64,000 nt of DNA from assembly GCA_010909165.1 (NCBI GenBank), contig VJWM01000223.1:124001-188000 (forward strand), in the 5' to 3' direction. Shown one piece after another: positions 10,750-21,769 of this stretch (positions are counted from its first letter, which is position 1; every line of letters starts with the position of its first letter). Under the pieces are notes generated by a model. It worked only from the letters and a program-made list of their open reading frames with translations. It was not told where the DNA came from and did not search any database. The DNA comes from Anthoceros angustus (lineage: Eukaryota; Streptophyta; Anthocerotopsida; Anthocerotales; Anthocerotaceae). Both the position numbers and the translations under genes were made by a program.

Positions 10750-11820
10750 AAGCACCAGCCCAGAGCCTTCTCTTGAAGGGCCCGGCCTGAGGGGCCCAGA
10801 GATAAGAGAGGAGGAGGAGGACTTAGTGGTGACCGCCCGTTGTCGAGCCCGCCGGTGGCGCCAACGCCGAACCTCGGGAGAGGTAGGGGCCCGCCTCATG
10901 GATCATCCGATTGATTGGGTGCGCCAGATTGTCAGGGCTGGGCCTTGGGCCGCCAGCACCAAGGCGGAATCAGGGGCAACCCCAGCCCCACCGAGAATAG
11001 GTAGGTGGAATAGGGGAGATAGTAGGCGGTTAGGGGCTTAACGCCATTAGCTGGAATAGGGTGTAATAAAGGCGCCGACCTTGGCGTAGTATAAGAGGGC
11101 CGAGGCTCTAAAGTAAATATCTTTCTCTTGGTGTGGATGCCGCGTTTTCTTGCAGGCCCTTTGCGTGCCATCTTGCTAACGTGAGTCCTGAGTCAGCGGC
11201 GGGCCGGCGGCCCGAGAGATCGATCAAGGTCTGGTGAGCGGACCCTAACGTGTGGTGGTGTGTGTGGGAAGGCGACGGGACCTTGCTCGTCGGCGGCGAC
11301 CAGTCGGACGACCGAACGCGTGTGAGCGAGGAACTCCGGGCGTGTAGAGCCGAGAGAGGCGAGCGGAGGAGGTCCCATCATGCAGCCCCACAAGCGATTC
11401 TCCCTAAGGATAATGAATGAAGTGTGAATGATGAGAGGAACGGACTAGAGGGACGAGTGACAAACTTGAATGACACCTGACGCGAATCGGTCCTTCAGCC
11501 CGCCACGGGCAGTCTGTCGTGAATGCTACGGGTAGTTAGTCGAAATGGCGAATGTGCGTGAGTCTAAGACGGCACTACGCGTAGGTGAGAAACGCTGAAA
11601 CGTGGCCAACGGAGCCTATCATTCTCTTGGGAGCGGACCTCCTTACTACAACGACACGGGATCGTGCGCGCCCGGCTGACCGTCAGCGAAAGTCCCGCCA
11701 CAATAGGACATTCCCACGGAAGCCTGACGGGAGCAAGTGCCTCGGAGTAATCGCGAGTTGCAACTTAGCTTGAAGGGTAGGCCGGAGGCGTGCCATCTTG
11801 GACGAAATTAAAGTGCATAC
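10750..11820. other. GC-rich, non-coding; possible LTR-type promoter segment
   Basis: No recognisable ORF. A TATA-like word (GTATAAGAGG) at about 11088-11097 is followed by a leader with GTGGATGCCGCGTTTTCTTGCAGG, in an arrangement that resembles the end of an LTR or a gene promoter. I could not find a second LTR or a primer-binding site, so this is a weak suggestion. Confidence 0.25.
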
Positions 11821-11824
11821 CACC

Positions 11825-13265
11825 TGCAATGCCTCAGAGTGACGAGGAGGACAAATCAATCCCTGCAAAGAGGCATCTGCGAGGGTGACATAGGTATGCT
11901 CTTTTATTGTTGTGGGTTTTTGCTCTTCAATCGCATCCTTGCTGTCCCTGTCTTCTGATTGAAGATATTTGTGTGTCTAGAGGCATGGCGAGTGGAAGAC
12001 ACAGCAAGAAGGACTTGACGGAGCCTAGTCCCGGTCACCTTGAGCTATTGGAGTGGCCAAAGAAGTAGCTAGCGTAAACCAAAGGTGAAAAAAGAAGACC
12101 CTTTGCCTGAAGCTCCACTCCTGGTTGTGCATATTGCCACCTCGGTTGGTATTCTTCCAGAGTTTTATAGATGCCTCTGCAAGGTCATCACAGAGTCCAA
12201 GATCTATCACAGAAGTATATTTGCAACTATGGAGCACCTTGCGGATATATCACCAGGGAAGGCGAGGTTCCAATGGATTGAGGCTCATGTGTATTATGGT
12301 CTCACTGTTTTGGAGATGAGAGTTTTAGCCACTGATCACAACACTATGTCCGACAAGAGGAGAAAGATGACCTTTATTGAGCAGGTTAGGGACCTCAGAG
12401 ACGAGTTGCAAATTGCGAAGCAGGATGTTGTGAACATGATCATGAACTGGAAATTCAACTTATACAAGGTACTTTGACTGATCGAAGATGACGAAGGCTG
12501 AGAGGATGAGTAGAATGAGCAAAAAAAGGTGGACAACAGGACCCATATTCTATCCATCTCCAAGTTGGAAGGAAAAGTGTGAGAGAATGTGGACAATATA
12601 TTTAGCAAGTGGGAGGCCATGGAGCTGCGAACAGTAAAACATGTTGCAAATTGCGAAGCAGGATGTTGTGAACATGATCATGAACTGGAAATTCAACTTA
12701 TACAAGGTACTTTGGTGATCAAGAAGGCTGAGAGGATGAGTAGAATGAGCAAAAAAGGTGGACAACAGACCCTATATTCTATCCATCTCCAAGTTGGAAG
12801 GAAAAGTGTGAGAGAATGTGGACAATATATTTAGCAAGTGGGAGGCCATGGAGCTGCCGAAACAGGCAAAACATGTTGCAGCGGGCACAAGCAAGAAAAA
12901 CAAGGGCAAACGTAAAGTGACGGATGAGCTGAAGGCAGTAGATGGCGTCTTTGTGAAGCCAAATTCAAAAAAGTTGCAAGGCAAGCCTTGGAGGAGTTTC
13001 CAAGGCATCCCACTTAGAGAGAGTAGCCAGCAAATGTTGATAAGTGCGACAGAGAAGGTTTTGACAGGGCTTCTAGACCGCAATGGGATGTCGAAGGAAG
13101 TCACTCTTCGGAAGATTCAAGTTCCATGTTATTTAGTTGGCAATGGCAAAGCACTTGAAATGTGACTCCAAGTTCGAGCAAGTTAGGCAAGAATATCCCC
13201 CACACTCAACGGACGAGGTTGACATCGTAAGATTCCAGACGGCGTTTGAGGCCAAGGTTTGTTTC
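11825..13265 (+). pseudogene. 5' part of methyltransferase-like gene (fragment 1)
   Basis: 12085-12477 encodes about 130 residues (MKKEDPLPEAPLLVVHIATS to NMIMNWKFNLYK) followed by a GTACTT donor. A second piece starts near 12832 after a TATATTTAG acceptor and runs to 13165 (KWEAMELPKQAKHVAAG, VKPNSKKLQGKPWRSFQG). The plus-strand material at 19019-20440 and 23230-23776 has the same style and orientation, and I take it to be the continuation, interrupted by insertions. An exon-bearing segment is duplicated in tandem (12405-12870). No domain is recognised in this part. A possible first exon (MPQSDEEDKS, 11830) is unproven. Confidence 0.45.
12405..12875. repeat. 238-bp tandem duplication inside the gene fragment
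   Basis: The sequence around AAATTGCGAAGCAGGATG at 12411 recurs at 12649, and the downstream stretch to the GGAGGCCATGGAGCTGC word (12611 and 12840) is likewise doubled. A complete exon end, intron and acceptor are therefore present twice, with only small differences. Confidence 0.9.
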
Positions 13266-13299
13266 AGGTTTGTTTCATGCTTCTATGCTATGATCTGTC

Positions 13300-16200
13300 T
13301 AGCATGAGGCGCCGGCATGTCAGCGCCCCTGCAGGTGTTCTTCCCCTCCTCCTCTTCTATATGCTAATGAACTCACCGTTTGTTTACGGCTCCCCAGGGC
13401 CCTCCTCCCTTCCTTCCGTGCGAAGGTGCGAGGTGCTCCGCCTCCGCCTCCGCCTCCTCCTCCTGCTCCCTTCGGCCACGTCATTCGTCATCAAACAGCT
13501 CTCCTAAGGTCCCCGTGGCTTTGCTATCCCCGGGACCTTCCTCCCTCGCTCCTCCTTCAGACCCATCTGGAAGTCCGCCCACCTGCCTAGGATGGCGCAA
13601 GACTCCAGAGCCTTGAAGAGCTCTGCGTGGTAGTAGGCAAAGTCGGAGTCGACTTATTGAATTGCCTCTTCCACATGGGCCGGGCACACGTTCCCTCCTC
13701 CAGAGGTGCTCGGCGGTGGGCGTGTTGTCACGACTCTGTCTCCGTCGCCAGCTTGCCAATTGGGCCGGGCAGACTTGATACCTTAAAGGCGACCTCGACA
13801 CCTCCTGCAGCCTACTGTTGGCACCTTCGAATCCTCCTCTTCCGTGCTCCACCAACTTCGGCCATGGAGCTGAGCTCTGCGTGGTAGTAGGCAAAGTCAG
13901 GTCGACTTGTTGAATTGCCTCCTCCACATGGGCCGGGCACGGTACTCCCTCCTCCGAGGTGCTCGGCGGTGGGCGTGTTGTAAACTGTGACCCGTCTCCG
14001 TCGCCAGCTTGCCAATTGGCCGGGCGAGACTCCTTGATGCCGCCAAAGGCGACCTCGACACCTCCTGCGGCCTGCTTGCTCGGCGTCTCCTCCTCCTTTC
14101 GTCGTTGCGGCTCCACCAACTTCGGCCATGGGTGAGCTCCTTCGCAATCGGACCGACCCTCTCACTCCTCCTCAGCGCTCGTCCCTCCGTTCATTCTTAG
14201 GAGGTCCGCCACTTCCTTCTCAGCGCGAAGTATCTCGCAAACTCTTGGCTTCCTCCGGCTCCTTCTTGACTGGCGGCGTCCAACTCCTTGGACGCCGCCT
14301 ATTCTCCTCCGTCTTGAGCAAAGGCGGGCGCTCTATCTCTGCTTTCGAAGTCTTGGATTCTCCGTTGAGAATCCGTGTTGCTCGGCGTCTTGGAGTTGCG
14401 GCTCAAGGTGTCTTTGCTACCTCCGGCTCACCACTCCTCCGCTTCCCTGCACGGAGGTCCCTATTTCTCGGTCTTGGCCTCCATCTCTTCCTCATGGCTC
14501 GCCGCGCCACTCAGCCAGCCACTGTTCGGCCTTGAGTTGCAGCGGCTACCCGCTTCTCTCCGGTTCGATCACGTCGGTAGTGATCCCGGTCGACCTTCGC
14601 CCCGCCTCCTCCGCCTCCCGCGCCGCCTTCACCGAGCCTCGCCGGCTTGGTGTTGGTCTGCAGTGCCTCGGCGGTCGCGGGCATTCTTCGCGCCTCGACC
14701 CTCCTCGCCTCCCGCGCCGCTTGCGGAGGTCTTGACCGTGCTTGGGCCTCTGCGCCGCTTATTCGCCCGGTGAAGGATCTTGGTTCGGTCTTCTTGAACC
14801 GCCTTGGACCTCCGCCTCCAGGCATTTCCCTCCTCGACTCGGGCGAGGACTCCATGTCTGCCGCCTCTGGGCGCCTCCATCGCCCTTCAAGTTCCACCAT
14901 CCTCCTCGGGTGGCCTCCACTTCTTGGGTCTTCTCCATTTGTCTTGTGAGACCCCAAAGCATCCGTCCATGGCCAGTAGCTAAAACTCGCCGCGTTTCTT
15001 CCACGGCCACGGGAGATGCCGAGAAAAGTCATTGCGGGCGCGAGCATCTCTGATCCGTCAAGGACGCCATCTGATCGGGAGGCCCAGTGGGGTGGGCTCC
15101 GGACCTAATCGGGACCCTTAGGTCACGAGTCTTTGAGTCCGAGCCTCACCTTCCTTGGCCCTCTTGGCGCTAGCTCGTTCTCCGCCTTTTCCTCCACAGG
15201 GCTCGGAGGTGGCGAAGGGGTCAGGGGCGGCCCTTTTCCTCTCCGGTTGGAGACAAGGCAGCTCGGGTGAGGCTCTGCCAGTGGCCTCCGCTCCTTGGGC
15301 GCGTCCCTCTCCGCCTTTTCCTCCTCCACTTCTTGCCACTCCGTTGGCGAGGCAGGCACGGCGCTGGTGTGCTGCGTTGATGCGGTAGCGTCTTCCGCCT
15401 CTTGATTCTCCTCCGCCTCCTCCAGAGGTGCTCGGCGTTGTTGTTGGTCTGGCCTGTGAGCCACCAACTCCCGTCCTTGGCGCCTCTCAGGCTCGGTGGG
15501 GGCACCAAGAGGAAGGCGGGATGTCCTCCACACTTCCACGGGTGGCGGGGGTCCGCTCAGGACATATAGATGCAGAATCACCTCCCAGTCGTCCTCCTCC
15601 GGACCTTCTTACTCCCGGATGGGCGGGCCTCTACCTCCTGCGCTCTTCCCTCCTCCAGAGGTGCTCGGCGGTGGGCGGCCCGGCCCTTTCGGGGTGCTCG
15701 TTCTCCTTTTCCTCCACGGGGCTCGGGGCGAAGGGGTCGCGGCCCTTTTCCTCTCCGGTTGGAGACAAGGCAGCTCGGGTGAGGCTCTGCCAGTGGCCTC
15801 CGCTCCTTGGGCGCGTCCCTCTCCGCCTTTTCCTCCTCCGCTTTCTTGGGTCTTCTCCGGCTGCCTGAGACCCCAAAGCATCCGTCCATGGCCAGTAGCT
15901 AAAACTCGCCGCGTTTCTTCCACGGCCGCGGGAGATGCCGAGAAGTCCATTGCGGGCGCGAGCATCTCTGTCCGCTAAGGACCGCCATATCTTAGCCTCG
16001 GAGCGAGTCCGGACTGGGCTCTCCGGACCTAATCAGGACCCTTAGGTCACGAGTCTTTGAGTCGAGCTCTCACCTTGGCCCTCTTGGCGCTAGCTCGTTC
16101 CCCTTTTCCTCCACAGGGCTCGAGTGGCGAAGGGGTCCGGAGCTTCTTTTCCTCCGGTTGGAGACAAGGCAGCTCGGGTGAGGCTGATGGCCCGCTCCTT

Positions 16201-18250
16201 GGGCGCGTCCCTCTCCGCCCCTTAACCTTGCCCTCCGCTTCTTGCCACTCCGTTGGCGAGGCAGGCACGGGCGCTGGTGTGCTGCGTTGATGCGGTAGCG
16301 TCTTCCGCCTCTTGATTCCCGGTCAGCCAGGCTCGGCGTTGTTGTTGGTCTGGCCTGTGAGCCACCAACTCCCGTCCTTGGCGCCTCTCAGGCTCGGTGG
16401 GGGCACCAAGAGGAAGGCGGGATGTCCTCCACACTTCCACGGGTGGCGGGGGTCCGCTCAGGACATATAGATGCAGAATCACCTCCCAGTCGTCCTCCTC
16501 CGGACCTTCTTACTCCCGGATGGGCGGGCCTCTACCTCCTGCGCTCTTCCCTCCTCCGGTGAGGCGGCCCGGCCCTTTCGGGGTGCTCGTTCTCCTTTTC
16601 CTCCACGGGGCTCGGGGCGAAGGGGTCGCGGCCCTTTTCCTCTCCGGTTGGAGACAAGGCAGCTCGGGTGAGGCTGCCAGTGGCCTCTCCGCTCCTTGGG
16701 CGCGTCCCTCTCCGCCTTGCCTCCTCGCCACCACTCCGTTGGCGAGGCAAGCCGGGCGCCGATATTCGCTGCGTTACAGCGGCGCCGTCTTCCGCCTCTT
16801 GATTCCGGCCCGTGAGGGCTCGGCAGCCGTTATCGTGGGGTGGCTGCGGGCCGAGCCACCAACTCCGTCCTGGCACGCCTGCCTCGGGCGCTCCGGGGGG
16901 GGCACCAAGAGGAGAGAAGCGGGGATGTCCTCCCACACTTCCCTGGGTGGCGAGGGGGTCCGCTCCAGACATATGGAGTCTGGAATCACCTCCCAGTCGT
17001 CCTCCTCCCGGACCTTCTTACTCCGGACTGGACGGGCCTCTACCTCCTGCGCTCTTCCCTCCGTCTCCGGTAGAGCGGCCAGCCCGTTCCGGAGTGCTCA
17101 TTCTTCTTCACCCTCCTTCAGGAGGTTTGCGTGCCCCCACACATGAATCAAAAACGGCGATAACGCGGCGAGGTAACTTCTCGCACCTTAGCTTGACGGG
17201 CTTCCGATTGACCGAGATTATCACGCCCGATCGTAGCGTTTCCCTACATGAGTCGTGGAGGAATACTAGCAGATTATCTCAAGGTGGTCCACCTTGGTGA
17301 GCATGTTCGATGGGCGATAATCTTCGCCGGCGTACCCTCACATGTCGAGGTCAGGCATCGACCATCCGTTGGAGGACGGCTGCGTTCACAGTCGCAAAAG
17401 GGCATACGGCGCTTCCACCTTCCCTTCACCTTGGGGTACTCCTCCTACTTCCTCTGCTGGGCGGTTGTAAGCCGCCCTCGGGACCTCCACGGTCCACCTC
17501 TAGGGTCCTCGCAGTTCTTGGATCGAACCTCCTTGTTGGCCGCCAACATCTTTCGGCGTACTCCGGACTAGGTGTTGTCGAAGGTCGAGATGGCACTGGA
17601 AAATGTCAGTGCCACTCCTCGGCTCCTCGCCTCCTCCGTACGGCCCGAAGTCGGGTGGCGCTTGGTAGCGATGTTGCGCTCCACCAGCGCCATGGCTCCC
17701 ACCTCCGCTTTCTTGGGTCCCATCTTCCCTCATACATTTACTGTTGAAGTGTGAGGTTCCGCAATCTTCCGCTCCTCGGCCGCGGGTTGCTTCCTTGCAG
17801 TCGAACTCGCCGAAGGGTGCTGAGCGATCAAAAGACAACGCATGAAGGCGGTGTCAGCTCGAGAGGATCTGTCATGCGATTGTTTGGAAGAATGACCTCC
17901 GCCTTTTCCTCTCCGGTTGGAGACAAGGCAGCTCGGTGAGGCGGCCGCTTGTATTGGCATCGGGGGGCACGCATGCCTCTCACCTTACGCTTACTCGGCC
18001 TTCTGCGCCGCGGTGCGGGCGTGAATACACACTATGCACTTTGGCCCAACCCCTACGGTCTGGCTGCTGCATGCCCGCCTACCACTCTGTACTATCGCAT
18101 TAGCGCCACCTGTCTAACTCACGCTCCAACTTCTAAGTTACTTTACTTGGCGTACTTATCCGTTTTGACGGGTGGGGTCGGACTTATCGATACTCGGTCG
18201 TGGTCCGGAGGTCCTTGGAGTGGGCTCAGTCAGTTACCTACCAGTCGGAG
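13300..18250. repeat. 5-kb GC-rich block of nested tandem duplications
   Basis: A CCTCCGCC-rich block with several layers of duplication. There is a 254-bp direct duplication around 13619 and 13873. A unit of about 0.9 kb starts at 15113 and again at 16037. A block of about 220 bp begins near 15480, 16380 and 16880. The word TTGGAGACAAGGCAGCTCGG occurs near 15246, 15760, 16160, 16654 and 17920. On the minus strand the last reads EPHPSCLVSNRRGKG, and Lys/Arg/Glu-rich frames run through the block. These could be remains of a retroelement gag, but no domain is recognisable. The block separates fragments 1 and 2 of the methyltransferase-like gene. Confidence 0.6.
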
Positions 18251-19015
18251 TCCGGTCATCGATCCAGGATCAGGTCCGTGCTTATTCCTCCTCTTCCGCC
18301 TTATTTTACACTCCCTACCCACGAAAAAAACAAACCCAGCTTATTTCCTAACCCCCAAGGAGAGTCCATTTTCCACACCTGTGCAAGAATCACACATCAT
18401 TATGGGGGTCTTGTTTACCATAAACCTTACTTAGAAGGGGCCAGCCGTAAGAATCCCTAACCTTATGACGGCAGCCCTAATAGTGCATGGTATCATTTTC
18501 AAAACCCCAGAATTCGATCATAACTGCACCTGATTCAACCCTATTTCGAGCATTATTGAACCCATAATTACACCATAAGTGAACCCTTTTTTGAGCATAG
18601 ATTTCGTAGTGTCAACAAACCAAACTGCGATCGGATGGCGGTGCCGTATCTTTTGCGGCTTGTATTCAGCTGGCAGCTATTATATCTCCTTTATTGTGCC
18701 CTAGTCAGTGCAGCTTGAATTTGCAAGAACGAGCAGAGTTTGAGTGTGGTAGCGGAGTATGAGCGGTTCCAATGTCTGGTGGACGGCTTCTTGTTACAAG
18801 GTCTACGGTGAATGCTAAGAGGCAACTCTACGTCGTGCTTGAGGGTTGGCGGTATCGGTGTCCGCTGGTCTAAGAAGGCATCTCCGCCATAATGCTGCAA
18901 TCCATCCATAGCCAGGACGAGGATGAGGTATTGTTTGTAGTCGCCATGGTCTCCACACTATATAGAAAAAGACATAGGCATTCCAGGTCCCATACAAACT
19001 AATGCGATGTTGTAG
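18250..19015. other. No gene seen between GC-rich block and gene fragment 2
   Basis: Moderately AT-rich sequence without convincing ORFs. A TATATAGAAA word lies at about 18959. The stretch just before 19019 ends in GATGTTGTAG, a usable splice acceptor for the next gene fragment. Confidence 0.4.
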
Positions 19016-19018
19016 GAG

Positions 19019-19240
19019 GTGCTCGATGCTAGTATCAATGGAGCCGGAAAGACTGATTCTCAATTCCTGAGAAATCTGGATGATGTTCGAAGGAACGCTA
19101 GGAAGGCACGTCTCGGGGCACCTGCACTAGACGCACCCATTGCATCGTGCTTGCCACAAGCAATGCCAAAGGGTTATTTTGCCATAGCAACTCTGTCCAT
19201 GTGCAGTAGATTCATTGTCACAATTGCATATTCCAAGTGA
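19019..19240 (+). pseudogene. Methyltransferase-like gene, fragment 2a
   Basis: A 73-residue open stretch (SINGAGKTDSQFLRNLDDVRR, then RKARLGAPALDAPIASCLPQ and GYFAIATLSMCSRFIVTIAYSK) after a GTTGTAG acceptor. The end AAGTGATG is a poor donor. It was assigned to the broken plus-strand gene from its order, strand and exon style; no known domain. It is partly repeated at 19518-19700. Confidence 0.4.
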
Positions 19241-19978
19241 TGTTCACCATTTTGCAGTTGTATGCCTTTAGATGTTGGGTGGCTCAAAATTGGACTCACG
19301 TTGGCTATTTCACAGGTAATTGATATACCAGTCGCTAATCCAATACTGTGGATTAGTGGGCTGCTTAAGTTGAGATGAAAGCGATGATCTTTGCTGCAAG
19401 TCGAGGAGGAAAGAGGAGAACGCAATAGTCTCCACGAATTTCTTGATATGTGCCTCCCACTCCCCGGAACTTGAATTTGTATGGTATGATGGAAGGCAGC
19501 CCGGATCGAGGAAAGGCGATTCTCAATTCACGAGAAATCGGATGATGTTCGAAGGAACGCTAGGAAGGCACGTCTCGGGGCACCTGCACTAGACGCACCC
19601 ATTGCATCGTGCTTGCCACAAGCAATGCCAAAGGGTTATTTTGCCATAGCAACTCTGTCCATGTGCAGTAGATTCATTGTCACAATTGCATATTCCAAGT
19701 GATGTTCACCATTTTGCAGTTGTATGCCTTTAGATGTTGGGTGGCTCAAAATTGGACTCACGTTGGCTATTTCACAGGTAATTGATATACCAGTCGCTAA
19801 TCCAATACTGTGGATTAGTGGGCTGCTTAAGTTGAGATGAAAGCGATGATCTTTGCTGCAAGTCGAGGAGGAAAGAGGAGAACGCAATAGTCTCCACGAA
19901 TTTCTTGATATGTGCCTCCCACTCCCCGGAACTTGAATTTGTATGGTATGATGGAAGGCAGCCCAGATGGGCAGAGGA
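19055..19978. repeat. 463-bp near-perfect tandem duplication
   Basis: GATTCTCAATTC at 19055 recurs at 19518, and the following 450 bp are nearly identical up to the GGAAGGCAGCCC word (19491 and 19954). The very low divergence indicates a recent event. It duplicates most of fragment 2a and the following intron-like sequence. Confidence 0.95.
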
Positions 19979-19999
19979 AAGGCGGAGATTGTGCACATC

Positions 20000-20440
20000 C
20001 ATCCAACTCTAAGGCTGTGTGCGGGTTGTTTTCTGGAGATGCGAACGTCAAGGGGGTTGGCAGCCCTATAGATGATGACATGGATGCATTCCAGACACCA
20101 CCTATGACATGTAATGCAATGACTCTTATCATCCAAAGCTGCTATGTGAGACATTGCAAACGGACAATAATGTTTTTTCGCTTCAGAAAAGGTACGCTAC
20201 AGGTGTGTTTTTGAAGAAAAGCGAGGGAGATGATGTGATGGCAGATTTGAGGAAGCCGTACATGCTACAACAAGTACGTTGTGCCTGCCTATGCTATCCA
20301 AGGATGGTCTTCAGGAGCAAAGGACTAGGTTCTTGAGGATGGGAAGGCCGGTGCAAGAGACATTCCTTCAATCTCTTGTTAGACTGGATGTGAATGCGAA
20401 ATCTAGAGATCGTTATATGTTACTAGTGTATTACATGGGC
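20000..20440 (+). pseudogene. Methyltransferase-like gene, fragment 2b
   Basis: Consecutive plus-strand exon-like stretches in changing frames: DMDAFQTPPMTCNAMTLII near 20080, NVFSLQKRYATGVFLKKSEG near 20170, then RPVQETFLQSLVRLDVNAKS and RDRYMLLVYYMG near 20350-20435. The open frame breaks where the palindromic sequence starts at 20437. No catalytic motif can be named here. Confidence 0.4.
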
Positions 20441-20465
20441 GCCGGCATGCATGGAGACCCGTGGG

Positions 20466-20489
20466 AGGGCGCCGGCATGCCGGCGCCCT
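20466..20489. repeat. 24-bp perfect palindrome (core GGCGCCGGCATGCCGGCGCC)
   Basis: Reads identically on both strands over 24 bases. Imperfect copies lie at 13308-13328, 20437-20450, 20513-20557, 24158-24178 and 24276-24296. All flank the fragments of the methyltransferase-like gene and none occurs in the housekeeping block. Confidence 0.9.
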
Positions 20490-20694
20490 TGGCCTGCACG
20501 TTAGTGGTGGTCCGATGGCATGCCGGCATTGTAGCCTCGGAGACATGTCGGCGCCCCTTACTGTAGGGCGCCTTATTAAAGTTTATTGGGTCAAAGCCTT
20601 GACGGTTTCATGGTTGGAAGATGACACATGTGTACTGTGCGCACAAGTATTGTCATTTGGATGCTTTCCCAACATGCTGGCGATTCTCGACGTC

Positions 20695-21280
20695 GAGAAC
20701 CACCATGACGTTTCCTTGTGTCACATTGCGCCCAGTGTCCTGGGCTGCCCTCGCTGTCCTTGAGGGTGCAGGAGCCACGGACGCTGTCTCTAGCTTTGCT
20801 TACACCAATTCAGAAGGAGCATGAATTCCGGGCTTGGCTGGGAGATCTTTCTTGTTGCGCTTGGAAATGCGGACCATGATTCAACTCCTAGTCTAGAGTC
20901 CAAGCTTAATCCAAAGCCCAGATCCCAACACTGCCGATGACAACAGGTAGCTAGGAAGTAACTGCACGTCCATAAGGTACAAATCTGTAGTGGCGAATGA
21001 CAAACCTTGACAACATAAACATACGCGAACAACATAATTTATACAAATCTGGAAGATCTCAGTTACTATATCACACATTAAAATATTGTTATATTATTAT
21101 ACGAAAAATCAAAACATAGCAGAACAGGTGTAGGTGCAGGTAGAAAGGAAGGAGAGGGGGTGCGGCATAAGCATAAGTAAAGAACAACATACAAAACATA
21201 ATTATAATAGTCGTCGACTTACCCTAAACTACACAATCCTCAAATGTAAAATACCTCATCAAAAACCAACTTCGATGATC
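20695..21280 (-). pseudogene. Inverted copy of fusion-gene leader and exon-1 start
   Basis: On the minus strand a leader (21280-20882) is followed by a start at about 20879 encoding MVRISKRNKKDLPAKPGIHAP. The next stretch matches the intact copy through CGCAATGTGACACAAGGAAACGTCA, ending near 20695. Stops interrupt it. Plus-strand frames over 20690-20760 are antisense to this copy. Confidence 0.7.
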
Positions 21281-21289
21281 AGACAACTA

Positions 21290-21765
21290 CAACAATCAGA
21301 TATGAAACCAAACGACTTGAGCAACAAGATAGGATATAAGGCAAAGCTACAAACAAGATAGGAGATCGGGCGAAGCTACCGGAGCAACAAGCTAGGAGAA
21401 GAGTCGCTTTAAAACCAAACGACTTGAGCAACAAATTGGGAGATGGGGCGAAGCTACCGGAGCAACAAGCTAGGAGAAGAGTCGCTTCGAAACCAAACAG
21501 CTCGAGCAACAAATTAGAAGATGGGGCAAAGCTACTAGAGTAACAGGAGGCAAAAGCAAAGCAACAGGAGGCAAAGGCAACCGGAGGCAAGAGTAACTGG
21601 ATGCAAGAGCGATGGGCGAGAGGCGGAGGAGAGCAAGAGCGATGAGGCGAGGCGAGCAAAGCGGTGGGAGGCAAACAATAAGAGGCGAGCAAAGCGGAGG
21701 AGGCAAGAGCAATAAGAGGCGAGAGCCGAGCCGTAGGAGGCAAGATCCCTAAGAGGCGAGTGGAG
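21290..21765. repeat. Short satellite (GAGCAACAAGCTAGGAGAAGAG / GAGGCAAAAGCAA units)
   Basis: It sits just upstream of the inverted fusion-gene leader, as in the other copies. Two longer units (GCGAAGCTACCGGAGCAACAAGC) at about 21370 and 21450 are followed by 12-18-bp units. Low-complexity, no gene. Confidence 0.85.
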
Positions 21766-21769
21766 CCTT

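Noticed and set aside
10473-10899. Arg/Asp/Pro-rich ORFs on both strands
   Set aside because: Both come from the palindromic minisatellite, which gives open frames in several phases.
13481-17300. Long Arg/Pro/Ser-rich ORFs in the GC-rich block
   Set aside because: GC-rich sequence lacks stops by composition; no domain is recognisable and the frames break at the duplication borders.
20461-20763. Plus ORF across 20.46-20.76 kb as a further methyltransferase-gene exon
   Set aside because: The part after about 20695 is the reverse complement of a fusion-gene copy, and the first part is the palindrome region; only the middle could be genuine.
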